Below are positions 25,089 to 34,114 of a DNA stretch of 64,000 nucleotides, one piece after another (within the stretch, counting starts at the first letter, position 1; each line of letters starts with the position of its first letter). Both the position numbers and the translations under genes were made by a program. The stretch comes from Candidatus Poribacteria bacterium (GTDB lineage Bacteria; Poribacteria; WGA-4E; WGA-3G): NCBI GenBank assembly GCA_028820845.1, contig JAPPII010000015.1:1-64000 (forward strand), given 5' to 3'. A model generated the notes under the pieces. The model was not told the origin of the DNA. It worked only from the letters and a program-made list of their open reading frames with translations, and did not search any database.

Positions 25089-26739
25089 GGAGGTTTAAGG
25101 CAACAACTTCCGGTGCTGCGTCTCGTGTGAGGAGGACGCGGCGGTACCAATCGGTATCGTTTTGGGCGGGAAAGTCGGCGCGGTAGTGTGCGCCGCGGCT
25201 CTCGGTGCGAACCAGAGCCGATTCGGTTATCATCAAAGCAACATTGAGCATATTAACCGCTTCAATTATCTCTACATCCGTTGTTTGAAGAAGGGTCTGT
25301 GAAACCGATTGTAGACTCTCCAAACTTACCGTCAAATCTTGCAATTCGGCGAGGGTTTGTTCTAAACCCTCGCCATCTCTTTCAATGCTCACATTCTCCC
25401 AAAGCACTTCCTGAATTGTGTCCTTTACTGCTTCTATAAAAGTAAGATCTGTTTCAACGGATGTCAGTCCGTTATCAACGGCAGGTATATCTGGCGGGTG
25501 GTCAGGAGACTCAGATTGGGCAAAGAGAGCAGCATTTGTCCCAGCGCGGGCACCAAAGACAAGACACTCTAAAAGGGAGTTACTTGCCAAGCGATTCGCA
25601 CCGTGAACACCTGTACATGCCACTTCTCCGCATGCATAAAGCCCTTTAAGGTTAGTTTCTGTATCGGTGTTCGTACGGATACCACCCATCATAAAGTGTG
25701 CGCCGGGGCGGACGGGTATTAAGTCAATGCTAATATCTAAGCCGTACCGTTTCGTCGTATCAGAGATAGTCGGAAACCGTTCAAGTATAAATTCAGCCGG
25801 TTTGTGGGTAATATCAAGGTAAACACAGGGAAAACCGGTCAACGCCATTTCGCTTTGAATAGAACGACTGACGACATCGCGTGGTGCGAGTTCCTCTTTC
25901 TCGTGGTATTTCCTCATAAAACGCTCACCACGTATATTGATAAGTTGGCCACCTTCCCCACGGACGGCTTCAGAAATCAAGAAGTTGGGAGCACCATCTA
26001 AGTAAAGTGTTGTCGGATGGAACTGCACGAACTCCATATCGACCATCTCGCATCCCGCACGCCACGCTGCTGCAAAACCGTCTCCAGTTGCTACTTTTGG
26101 ATTAGAGGTACAGGGGTAGAGTCGGCCAAGCCCACCCGTGGCAAGAATTGTGGCTTTTGCCCGGATGTAGACTAATTCCTCATCGACAACAGCGGTAACC
26201 CCGTAACAGGTGAGGGGTTCCTCAGGCCCTGTTGTAACATTTGCATCCGTCAACAAGTCAATAGCAAAAGCACTCTGGAGGACATTGATGCGTTCGGTAT
26301 TTAGCACACGTTGAATGAGGACATCCGTCGTTTCACGTCCGGTTGCATCCCCTTTGTGGACGATCCGCCGCCGACTGTGGGCTGCTTCCTGTGTAAAACG
26401 GGGTAAGGTGCCTTCCCAATCAAAGTTCGCGCCCCAGTCGAGAAGTTCTGCGACCCTTGGAATGCCCTCAGATACCATCATTTCAACGGCTTGGGCATCA
26501 CACAAGCCACCCCCAGCTGCGCAAGTATCTTTTATGTGCAAGGCAATCGTGTCATCAAGGTTCATAGCCACAGCAATGCCACCTTGTGCATAGTGTGTGT
26601 TGCTTTCGGTGAGCGTCGTTTTGGTGATTAACGTCACATCGGCGCGCTCGCTCGCAGCGAGCGCAGCACGCAGCCCTGCAGCACCACTACCGATGATAAG
26701 GACATCGGTATCCCAACTTGAATGCCTCTCCGGATTCAT
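25075..26739 (-). CDS. nadB: L-aspartate oxidase
   Basis: About 554 residues. It oxidises L-aspartate to iminoaspartate in de novo NAD synthesis. The FAD-binding GSGAAGLRAAL motif is at the N-terminus. ITKTTLTESNTHYAQGGIAV is the hallmark that separates NadB from succinate dehydrogenase flavoproteins. GRETTDVLIQRV, FVQFHPTTLY, EAVRGEGG and GLYACGEVACTGVHGANRLASNSLLE follow. The C-terminal helical domain is complete. ATG 26739 is preferred over a TTG six bases upstream. Element B begins only about 18 bases before the start, so the native promoter has probably been separated from it. nadA and nadC are absent from the window. Confidence 0.94.
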   Translation of the reverse strand: MNPERHSSWDTDVLIIGSGAAGLRAALAASERADVTLITKTTLTESNTHYAQGGIAVAMNLDDTIALHIKDTCAAGGGLCDAQAVEMMVSEGIPRVAELLDWGANFDWEGTLPRFTQEAAHSRRRIVHKGDATGRETTDVLIQRVLNTERINVLQSAFAIDLLTDANVTTGPEEPLTCYGVTAVVDEELVYIRAKATILATGGLGRLYPCTSNPKVATGDGFAAAWRAGCEMVDMEFVQFHPTTLYLDGAPNFLISEAVRGEGGQLINIRGERFMRKYHEKEELAPRDVVSRSIQSEMALTGFPCVYLDITHKPAEFILERFPTISDTTKRYGLDISIDLIPVRPGAHFMMGGIRTNTDTETNLKGLYACGEVACTGVHGANRLASNSLLECLVFGARAGTNAALFAQSESPDHPPDIPAVDNGLTSVETDLTFIEAVKDTIQEVLWENVSIERDGEGLEQTLAELQDLTVSLESLQSVSQTLLQTTDVEIIEAVNMLNVALMITESALVRTESRGAHYRADFPAQNDTDWYRRVLLTRDAAPEVVALNLPEMK

Positions 26740-26835
26740 CACCAAAGTTTACGGATTGGAAGCCCCCTACTTTAGTGGGGGGAGGAAAATCCGCCCTCTT
26801 GAATTAGATCCAAGCGTTTTTTGTTGAAAAAACAC

Positions 26836-26864
26836 TTGGCATTTTTCGTGAATTGTGGTTTAAT
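26836..26864 (+). promoter_or_regulatory. Promoter of tnpB B
   Basis: TTGGCA (26836-26841), a 17-bp spacer and TTTAAT (26859-26864), about 97 bases before the tnpB start. Confidence 0.5.
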
Positions 26865-26960
26865 ATCTGTATCAGGTTGGCAAGCATGAACAGCATTACC
26901 GCTTGGTAATGTGCTTGCCTCCCACTGTTCAGGGGATAAACGCCTGATACCTGATATACC

Positions 26961-28247
26961 ATGAGATTGACTTTCAAATACCCTGTGTATCCAACGAAAG
27001 CACAGGAAAACGTATTGCTTCAGTGGTTTGGCCACCTTTGTGAACTTCAGAATTCGGCGCGCAATAATCGTAAGGCTGCCTACGAAGAAGAAGGGCGTTT
27101 TGTATCTCAAGGCGAACAAGAGAAATTTTTGACGGCAGCCCGTCAGAAATATGACGACTTTCGCTCCGTGCCTCAAGATTTCCAAGTTTCTGTCCTCAAG
27201 CGTGTTGAGAAAGCATTTGATGCGTTCCGTAGACGTTGCCAAGAAGGCACTGCGAAAAAAGGGTATCCTCGCTACAAAACGCGTCTCCGTTCTCTGACAT
27301 GGTGCTTGAGAAAGCACAAAGTCAAGGATGAAGCGACAGGTGGATTCAAACGTGTTCGCCAAAATCCAATAATAGAAACCGAGTTTCGTCATAATCGCTT
27401 GAAAGTGCCAAAGTTGGGTGAAGTCAAGATATACATGCACCGTCCTTTTGTCGGGGACCCAAAAGAAGTTACACTTGTCAAGAAAGCAAGCGGTTGGTAT
27501 GCCCATATCTCTTGTGAACTCCCGGATACCCCGAAAATTGAACCGGCGGCTGCGATTGCCGTTGATATGGGAACCACCCACTACCTCACCACTTCTGAGG
27601 GCGAAAAAGAGGATAACCCAAGATGGTATCGCAACGCAGAAGGCTTGCTCCATAAGCACAATCAGACGCTGGCACGCCGAAAGAAAGGCAGTCAGCGTTG
27701 GTATAAAGCCGTTCATGCCGTTGCGCTGCACCATGAGCGCACCACAAACAAACGTAAAGATTTCATTGGGAAACTCGTCTACAAACTGTTTCATCATCAG
27801 AAAAATAACGTTCTCATTTCAGAATCTTTGAGAATCTCAAACATGGTTGAAAACAAACACCTCAGCAAGAGTATTAGTGATGCGTCTTGGGGAACATTCT
27901 TTGACTGGGCTGGAAACATAGCCGAAAGAGACGGTTTCCATTTCCATCAAGTTGACCCCAAAAACACTTCGCAAATCTGCTCGTGTTGCGGTCAGAAATC
28001 GCCAAAGAAACTTTCGCTGGCGATACGCACCTTTGATTGTCAGTTTTGTGGCACGTCTTTAGACCGAGACCACAACGCTGCACTTAATATACTTTTCAGG
28101 GCAGCTGCTGCCCTTCGTGGAGAGCGTTGGGTTACCGACCTCTATGAAGCGAGAAACACCCCCAATAAAGCATTCGGGTTTAAGAACCCCAACCAGTTAT
28201 CGCTGTTTGATGGTTTGACACAAGCCCCCTGCTTTAGCGGGGGGTAG
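26961..28247 (+). CDS. tnpB: TnpB RNA-guided nuclease of IS element B
   Basis: 428 residues. RuvC residues are visible: D in AVDMGTTHYL, E in LISESLRISNM, D in LDRDHNAALNIL. The zinc finger reads CSCCGQKSPKK then FDCQFCGTS. The N-terminal HTH-like helix (YPTKAQENVLLQWFGHLCELQN) is typical. The final residues (APCFSGG) are encoded by the right-end hairpin itself, so the end of the coding region and the predicted omegaRNA overlap completely. No Shine-Dalgarno is obvious before ATG 26961. Confidence 0.9.
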   Translation: MRLTFKYPVYPTKAQENVLLQWFGHLCELQNSARNNRKAAYEEEGRFVSQGEQEKFLTAARQKYDDFRSVPQDFQVSVLKRVEKAFDAFRRRCQEGTAKKGYPRYKTRLRSLTWCLRKHKVKDEATGGFKRVRQNPIIETEFRHNRLKVPKLGEVKIYMHRPFVGDPKEVTLVKKASGWYAHISCELPDTPKIEPAAAIAVDMGTTHYLTTSEGEKEDNPRWYRNAEGLLHKHNQTLARRKKGSQRWYKAVHAVALHHERTTNKRKDFIGKLVYKLFHHQKNNVLISESLRISNMVENKHLSKSISDASWGTFFDWAGNIAERDGFHFHQVDPKNTSQICSCCGQKSPKKLSLAIRTFDCQFCGTSLDRDHNAALNILFRAAAALRGERWVTDLYEARNTPNKAFGFKNPNQLSLFDGLTQAPCFSGG

Positions 28248-28260
28248 TTGACATCAGTCA

Positions 28261-28390
28261 TAGTGTTCTGTCACATCTAAACTGAGAGGCAGTTTGTAGT
28301 AGGGCAATTCATTGCCCGTTCCTGACGTGCGATAAATCGCACTACTACGAACCGGGGTTTCCCTATCATTTGAAGGTTGACAGACTAATA
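28261..28390. mobile_element. 130-bp TA-flanked MITE, copy 1
   Basis: Bounded by TA on both sides, as in Tc1/mariner-IS630 target duplications. The ends share TCTGTCA in inverted orientation. Inside, TTTGTAGTAG pairs with CTACTACGAA and encloses two perfect hairpins, GGGCAAT/ATTGCCC and GTGCGAT/ATCGCAC, giving a predicted three-way junction. A second copy of identical length lies at 35129-35258. It has no coding capacity. It lies eight bases after IS element B. Confidence 0.7.
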
Positions 28391-28401
28391 GTTCAGACTT
28401 T

Positions 28402-28866
28402 TTACTCAACTGATGTCTTAGGTGCGAAACTTTCACTGACAGGCACGACCTTACCCACGCCTGTAGCGATAAGCGTCCCGTCCGTGAGCCGAACCTCCGC
28501 TTTTGCCTCCACCAACCTTCGTGAAACTTTAATACGCTCTGCAGAAACAAATAGTTTCACGCGAGTCGGTGCCGGATTACGAAAACGGACCTCAAGTTGT
28601 GCTGTTACCGCGTGCTGTCCGAACGTGCCAATCCCAATATAAGTAATCGCTTCATCCAACAAGGTGCTGAGGATACCACCGTGTAGAATGTCCGCCCAAC
28701 CTTGCAAATGTTCCGAGGGCGTGCATTCAATGCGAACCGATGCCCCACCGTCTTCAATTTCGGGTTTAACCTGGAGCCCGAACGGATTTTTCATCCCACA
28801 AACAAAGCAGTGATCATTATTCAGCAAGAGACCTGTAGATGTGTCAGATTGCATATCAGCCATCAT
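28402..28866 (-). CDS. PaaI-type hotdog-fold thioesterase
   Basis: 154 residues. The hotdog fold shows NDHCFVCGMKNPFGL at the start, the central HLQGWADILHGGILSTLLDEAI with the HGG-x8-DE catalytic pattern of PaaI-like acyl-CoA thioesterases, and VTAQLEVRFRNPAP as the next strand. The physiological acyl-CoA is unknown. Its ATGATG start overlaps the valS stop codon by about ten bases, implying translational coupling to the tRNA synthetase gene. Confidence 0.85.
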   Translation of the reverse strand: MMADMQSDTSTGLLLNNDHCFVCGMKNPFGLQVKPEIEDGGASVRIECTPSEHLQGWADILHGGILSTLLDEAITYIGIGTFGQHAVTAQLEVRFRNPAPTRVKLFVSAERIKVSRRLVEAKAEVRLTDGTLIATGVGKVVPVSESFAPKTSVE

Positions 28867-31537
28867 TTCCCTCTGCTGATTCGGTCAACATTCCGATGCT
28901 TCGCGCTAACTTTTCCTGTTCAACCAGTAGCCGCTCCAGTTGCGCTCTCTTTTGGGCGACGACTTTTTCGGGGGCACGTTGGATAAAATTGGGATTATCT
29001 AAAGTCTTCTGCGCTGCTGTTACGTCCTTGACTGCCTGCTGATACCGTTTACTGAGCCTTGCATGTTCAGCGTCGAGATCAATGACATCCGCAAGTGGGA
29101 TGTAGATAGCAAGTTCGCCAATCACGGCTTCTGCTGAAGCAGGAGGCTTTTGTAACGTTTCAGCAATGGTGACACCTGCGACTCGCGTAAAAGCCGGCAA
29201 GTACTGCGCGAGATACCTTTCGAGGCGGTCCCGAATCTCAGCATCTGGACACTGGATGTGGACTTCTACAGATGCACCCATTGGAACATTTAACTCACCC
29301 CGAATGCTCCGTATGCTCTCAATGACTTCCATGAGCGTTGCCATAGTGGCTTCTGCCGTCGAATTTTCTCCCATCGGCTCTGGCCACGGCGCGATGGTTA
29401 CCGAACTTTTATCCGCTGCGAATTCGCTTCTGCTACCGCCATGCGGGAGCTGTTGCCAAATCTCCTCACTCAGAAACGGCATGATCGGATGGATAAGCCG
29501 CATCGTCTGCTCCAAAACATCGGCAGCCACCCAGAGTGCTTCCGGTTCATCTTGAGCAATCCGTTGCTTGGTGAATTCCAAGTACCAATCACAAAATTCA
29601 TGCCAGAGGAAGGCATAAAGCACCTGTGCTGCTTCATAGAATCGGAAGTTTTCGAGGGCATCCGTCGCTGTTTCAATGGTGTCGTTAAGACGGCTCCGTA
29701 TCCACGCGATTTCCAGTATTTCTTGGTGAGTTTCCACCGTCCCTGTTTCAGTAGGAACAGGATGTTTCTCCAAATTCATGAGAATAAATCGGGCGGCGTT
29801 CCAGATTTTATTGGCGAACCGTCTACCCGCCTCAATCTGTGATTCGGGGAGCGCGACATAAGGGAGTGGTGTACTCACGTTTGCGAGTGCGAAACGGAAA
29901 GCGTCAGCCCCATAGGTCGCAATTGTCTCCAAGGGGTCAATGCTATTTCCCTTTGACTTGCTCATTTTCTCACCCTTTTCATCAGCGACAAGTCCGTGTA
30001 GATAGACAGTCCGGAACGGCACCTCGTCCATACAACCCAACCCCAACATTATCATCCTTGCTACCCAGAAGAAAAGAATATCCCAACCGCTCACAAGGAC
30101 AGAGGTAGGGTAGAAGGTCTTTAATTCGGGTGTTTCCGCCGGCCATCCCATAGTGGAGAAGGGCCAGAGTCCAGAGCTGAACCAAGTATCCAAAACATCT
30201 TCTTCTTGTCGGAAATCCGAAGCCCCACATTCGCATTGCTGCGGTGTTTCCATCGCAGCGGTAATCGCGTCGCATGCGTTACAGTACCATATCGGAATTC
30301 GATGTCCCCACCACCGTTGGCGTGCAATGGGCCACGGTTCGATGTTCTCCATCCAATGATAGAAACGCGCTGTTTCACGCTCTGGTATAAACTGGACTTC
30401 TCCTTTTTGGGTCGCCGCTATTGCGCGCTGTGCAAGCGGTTTGACATTCATAAACCACTGCAAGGATATAGTCGGTTCAACAACTGCACCGCACCGATCA
30501 TGGTGCCCAACGGCGTGCCGATGTGGCACAATTTTGACGAGGTAATCAGCGTTCTGTAAATCTTCAACAACACGCTCACGACAGTCAGACCTTGATAAGC
30601 CGACATATTTTTCTGGTGCGTTTTCGTTTATATATCCATCTCGGGTAAACACGATACACTGTTCGAGATCATGCCGCAAACCGATTTCATAGTCGTTCGT
30701 ATCGTGTGCGGGTGTCACTTTCAGCGCGCCCGTACCGAACTCTCTATCAACATAAGGGTCGGCAATGATCGGAATCTCCCGATCACATAGCGGAAGGTGT
30801 ACCTTTTTCCCGATGAGGTGTTGGTAGCGTTCATCGTCGGGATGCACAGCAACAGCAGTATCGCCTAACATTGTCTCCGGTCGCGTTGTCGCAATTTCAA
30901 GTACAATCTGACTATCTTTCACAGGATAACGGATGTGATAAAAGTTACCGTCTATATCAATGGGTTCCACCTCAAGATTACTGATGACAGTGTTACACTG
31001 CGGACACCAATTTGCCATATAGGTATCTTGATAGATGAGTCCCTGCTCGTAGAATTTGACGAAAGCGGTGCGGACGGCTTCAGAAAGCCCTTCATCAAGT
31101 GTGAAACGCTCGCGTTCCCAATCGCAGGAGCATCCGATTTGCTGGAGTTGAGAGACGATATAACCGGCAGACTCTGCTTTCCACTGCCACATCCGCTCAA
31201 TGAATTTTTCGCGACCGAGCGCAGTTCGACTCGTGCCTTCTTCGGCGAGCTGCCGCTCCATAATAAGTTCAGTGACAATACCAGCGTGGTCGGTCCCTGG
31301 CATCCAGAGGGCGTTATAGCCTTGCATCCGTCGCCAACGAATGAGACAATCCTGAAGCGTATTGTCAAGGGCATGCCCGACATGCAGACTACCGGTGATA
31401 TTCGGCGGCGGGATCACAATCGCGTATGGCGGTTTTTCGGAGGTTGCTTCGGCATGAAAGTAGTTCTTTTTTTGCCAAAATTGGTACCATTTTTCCTCAA
31501 TCTCCTGAGGCGTATAGGTTTTCGGAAGATTTGTCAT
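28856..31537 (-). CDS. valS: Valyl-tRNA synthetase
   Basis: About 893 residues, class I synthetase of full length. The HIGH-type motif is PNITGSLHVGHAL and the KMSKS loop is GEKMSKSKGNSIDP. WCPQCNTVISNLEVE, a CP1 editing domain (TTRPETMLGDTAVAVHP) and the anticodon-binding domain follow. A C-terminal coiled-coil tRNA arm is present (LDAEHARLSKRYQQAVKDV). ATG 31537 with AAGGA just upstream is a better start than the TTG at 31561. It lies 46 bases past hpf on the same strand. Confidence 0.96.
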   Translation of the reverse strand: MTNLPKTYTPQEIEEKWYQFWQKKNYFHAEATSEKPPYAIVIPPPNITGSLHVGHALDNTLQDCLIRWRRMQGYNALWMPGTDHAGIVTELIMERQLAEEGTSRTALGREKFIERMWQWKAESAGYIVSQLQQIGCSCDWERERFTLDEGLSEAVRTAFVKFYEQGLIYQDTYMANWCPQCNTVISNLEVEPIDIDGNFYHIRYPVKDSQIVLEIATTRPETMLGDTAVAVHPDDERYQHLIGKKVHLPLCDREIPIIADPYVDREFGTGALKVTPAHDTNDYEIGLRHDLEQCIVFTRDGYINENAPEKYVGLSRSDCRERVVEDLQNADYLVKIVPHRHAVGHHDRCGAVVEPTISLQWFMNVKPLAQRAIAATQKGEVQFIPERETARFYHWMENIEPWPIARQRWWGHRIPIWYCNACDAITAAMETPQQCECGASDFRQEEDVLDTWFSSGLWPFSTMGWPAETPELKTFYPTSVLVSGWDILFFWVARMIMLGLGCMDEVPFRTVYLHGLVADEKGEKMSKSKGNSIDPLETIATYGADAFRFALANVSTPLPYVALPESQIEAGRRFANKIWNAARFILMNLEKHPVPTETGTVETHQEILEIAWIRSRLNDTIETATDALENFRFYEAAQVLYAFLWHEFCDWYLEFTKQRIAQDEPEALWVAADVLEQTMRLIHPIMPFLSEEIWQQLPHGGSRSEFAADKSSVTIAPWPEPMGENSTAEATMATLMEVIESIRSIRGELNVPMGASVEVHIQCPDAEIRDRLERYLAQYLPAFTRVAGVTIAETLQKPPASAEAVIGELAIYIPLADVIDLDAEHARLSKRYQQAVKDVTAAQKTLDNPNFIQRAPEKVVAQKRAQLERLLVEQEKLARSIGMLTESAEGNDG

Positions 31538-31583
31538 GTCCTTGAAGACCTTTCTTTCCAATACTGGTTTTCGAGGGGCATCC

Positions 31584-32144
31584 TTAAGCGAAGAGTGGCT
31601 CTACCCATCCGTATGTCCCTTTTGCCATTTCATAAAGCAGATTTACCTGACGCGTCTCGGCGTTCAGAAACAGAAGAAACCCTGCATTTGAGGCTTGAAG
31701 TTCTGTTGCAGCCTCCGCAACAGTGAGCGGTTTAGCAGCAAACTTCTCTTGCGTTGCCACAATCGCCGGCGTTTCTTCAGACACATCAACTTCCAAAGGC
31801 ATTTCTTCACCATTTGGATTGAGCCGCGCGACGACTTCTCGGTGTGGTGCGATATTTCTTCGGTCCTTTACTCTGTCCCTATAACGACGAATTTGGCTAA
31901 CAATCTTATCTGCTGCGCTATCGATTGCCGAGACGACTTCATCCGTATGGCTCTTCGCATAGAACGATACACGTGGGGCTGTGACCATCATCTCAGCGTC
32001 AAACCGATGCTTTTCTGCCTTAAGGACAACATTTAACTCGTGCATGCCTCCAAAACGGGTTTCAATTTTATCGGCGCGTTTCAGGATATGCGCATGAAGA
32101 TCGTCGGTAATTTTTAAATTGTGTCCGGAATAAGTTACTTTCAT
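31584..32144 (-). CDS. hpf: Ribosome hibernation promoting factor, long form
   Basis: 186 residues from ATG 32144, which has AGGAGG at seven-base spacing. The N-terminal S30EA domain (MKVTYSGHNLKITDDLHAHI, then KRADKIETRFGGMHELNVVL) binds the decoding centre of idle ribosomes. The C-terminal dimerisation domain of long HPF is present (TVAEAATELQASNAGFLLFL, then ETRQVNLLYEMAKGTYGWVE). Long HPFs make 100S ribosome dimers. It is placed directly downstream of rpoN, a linkage conserved in many bacteria. Confidence 0.92.
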   Translation of the reverse strand: MKVTYSGHNLKITDDLHAHILKRADKIETRFGGMHELNVVLKAEKHRFDAEMMVTAPRVSFYAKSHTDEVVSAIDSAADKIVSQIRRYRDRVKDRRNIAPHREVVARLNPNGEEMPLEVDVSEETPAIVATQEKFAAKPLTVAEAATELQASNAGFLLFLNAETRQVNLLYEMAKGTYGWVEPLFA

Positions 32145-32170
32145 TTTCAGCCTCCTATTTTCTATTAGGG

Positions 32171-34045
32171 TCAATTAAACCGAGAAACACCACGGGCAGA
32201 AGACCTTGCACGCGATGTGGGGATACCCAATTCGTCGCGGTATTTCTGAATCGTCCGCCTCGCGATTCGGATCCCTTTTGCTTTCAAAATATTACTGATT
32301 GCCTGATCACTGAGAGGTTTTGCGGGGGCTTCTTCACGAATCATTTCTTGAATCAGACCTTTCACCTGCTTGGCAGAAACACCTTCGCCTTGGGTCGTTG
32401 AGAGTTCGTTGCTGAAGAAAAATCGCAATGGATACATACCGTGTGGGGTTTGCACATACTTATTGCTCGTTACACGGCTGACTGTTGACTCATGGATGCC
32501 GAGTTTTTCAGCGATTGTTCTCAGCGTTAGCGGTTTAATACCCTTAACGCCTTGCGTTAGGAATTCGGTTTGTATCTCAAAGATGGTTTCAGTGACGCGA
32601 GCGATTGTGCTGCCACGTTGTGAAAGGCTGCTGAGCAAATTTGCTGCGTCACGATACCGTTTTTCTATCCATTCCTTTGCCTCAGCATCTAACGTCTCTT
32701 GGTGCTTTTGCAGGATATTCAGATAGTACGGATTTATCTGGAGTCTCGGGACGTAATTATCCACGGACACAGCCTGATATTTTCCATCAAGGTATTGTAT
32801 CTCCACATCGGGTGTAACGGTTTCGGTGAGGGGCCCCTTTTTCAGCGTGCGCGTCGCTGGATCCGCGAAGTAGCGACCTGGGTATGGCGATAAGGTTCGT
32901 ATCCACTGTGCGGCTTCGTCAATCTCTGTGATGTCAACTTTCAGTGCCTCCGCAATATCGTCCCATCGCTGATTAAGAAAAGCGTCAAATTGTTTTTCAA
33001 CGATCTCTTGGGCAAGATGGTAGGTGGGTCCATCTTTATGCAAAAAATTTGGCACCTCTTCCGTATGCGCTGAAGGGAGAAACACGCCATTCCCTTGTGC
33101 ATTTCGGTGTCCACCGCCTTGAAGGTTGCGAATCTGGATGAGCAGTGCTTCCCGGACATCCCGATAGGCAATACCGAGGGGTTCAAAGGTATCTTGTATT
33201 TTACGAAGGACCGCCTCAACCAATGCTCTCTCACAGCCGACCTCCTCAGCAATATCATCTAAGGTCAATTGATAGAAGTTTAGAACAAGTTTTTCGCTAC
33301 AGAGCGGTCGCTCGTATAAAATCGTATATGTTTTTTGGTTGTCGTGATCAGTGATTTTCCATGCCCGCTTGATATACCCACCACTATTCTCGACAGAAGG
33401 ACATGCCGTCTTTTTTTCTGTAATTGTAGCAGTTTTCGAGAATTGGAAGTCACTGCTATCGGTTGTCTTTTGCAAGTTTTTCTGAATAAGGCTATGTAAC
33501 TCGGCTGAGAGGTCTCCATTAGCGAGTTCTGTTATGAATTCGCACGGCATTTGAAAGAGTTTCAGCTCTAACTGACCATCATCATTTAAATTTCCGAGAA
33601 TGTATTCACCAATAGTTCGTTCTGTTTCGGAGGTTATAATTTGCGGGTAGGCGAGTTGAAGTTGTTCAGCAAGGTGTTCGTGCAACAAACGCTCTTCGGG
33701 CACATCCAGTGAAAGTTCGTCAGCGTCCGAGTATCTGGAATTTGACCGTTCACTGAGTGAGACCCGATCCTCAAGGACAGCCTCCCAATCAATATCGATC
33801 TCAGTATCCTCTCGATCGGTATTTTCTTCAGTTTCATTCCATTCAAGTGCCGGGTCTATGTCTTCAAGGGGCGGATCCGTCTCTTCTTCAAGTTCCAAGA
33901 GGGGGTTCTGTTCTAATTCTTGCGTGATGAACTGCGTCAGTTCCTGCAGGGGCATATTGAGTACTTTAAGCGCCTGTTGCAGCCTCGGTGTAATAGACAT
34001 CTTTTGTGTCAACTGGGGAGTCTGGGTAATTTGCGCTTTGTACAT
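32171..34045 (-). CDS. rpoN: RNA polymerase sigma-54 factor
   Basis: 624 residues, clearly longer than the usual 450-500. Region I at the N-terminus is Gln- and Leu-rich (MSITPRLQQALKVLNMPLQE, then LEQNPLLELEEE). The C-terminal RpoN box (ARRTIQKYRDELGIP) and the HTH (LRTIAEKLGIHESTVSRVT) that read -24/-12 promoters are intact. The extra length lies around residues 180-330, where a segment (for example HSLIQKNLQKTTDSSDFQFS) splits the core-binding region. This may be a lineage-specific insertion. The activator at 408-1565 is a likely partner. Confidence 0.95.
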   Translation of the reverse strand: MYKAQITQTPQLTQKMSITPRLQQALKVLNMPLQELTQFITQELEQNPLLELEEETDPPLEDIDPALEWNETEENTDREDTEIDIDWEAVLEDRVSLSERSNSRYSDADELSLDVPEERLLHEHLAEQLQLAYPQIITSETERTIGEYILGNLNDDGQLELKLFQMPCEFITELANGDLSAELHSLIQKNLQKTTDSSDFQFSKTATITEKKTACPSVENSGGYIKRAWKITDHDNQKTYTILYERPLCSEKLVLNFYQLTLDDIAEEVGCERALVEAVLRKIQDTFEPLGIAYRDVREALLIQIRNLQGGGHRNAQGNGVFLPSAHTEEVPNFLHKDGPTYHLAQEIVEKQFDAFLNQRWDDIAEALKVDITEIDEAAQWIRTLSPYPGRYFADPATRTLKKGPLTETVTPDVEIQYLDGKYQAVSVDNYVPRLQINPYYLNILQKHQETLDAEAKEWIEKRYRDAANLLSSLSQRGSTIARVTETIFEIQTEFLTQGVKGIKPLTLRTIAEKLGIHESTVSRVTSNKYVQTPHGMYPLRFFFSNELSTTQGEGVSAKQVKGLIQEMIREEAPAKPLSDQAISNILKAKGIRIARRTIQKYRDELGIPTSRARSSARGVSRFN

Positions 34046-34114
34046 TTTTTCCCTCTACTAAATATGCGTGCTGTGTTCAGGACTATGGTAGATCTTAGAA
34101 TTATAGGACTTACG

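Larger units (their letters stand above)
26757..28252 (+). mobile_element. tnpB-only IS200/IS605-type element, element B
   Basis: Left end: hairpin CCCCCTACTTTAGTGGGGG (from 26763) followed by GAGGAAA. Right end: hairpin CCCCCTGCTTTAGCGGGGG (28225-28243) followed by TAG and TTGAC. The same GAGGAAA and TTGAC end signatures occur in element A, though the TnpB proteins differ. There is no tnpA. The element sits directly before nadB, which points away from it. Confidence 0.8.

Noticed and set aside
26772-27797. 341-codon open frame on the minus strand
   Set aside because: Antisense shadow of tnpB of element B.
30935-31726. 263-codon open frame on the plus strand
   Set aside because: It lies antisense inside valS and hpf, whose motifs are certain; its translation shows no domain and no Shine-Dalgarno.
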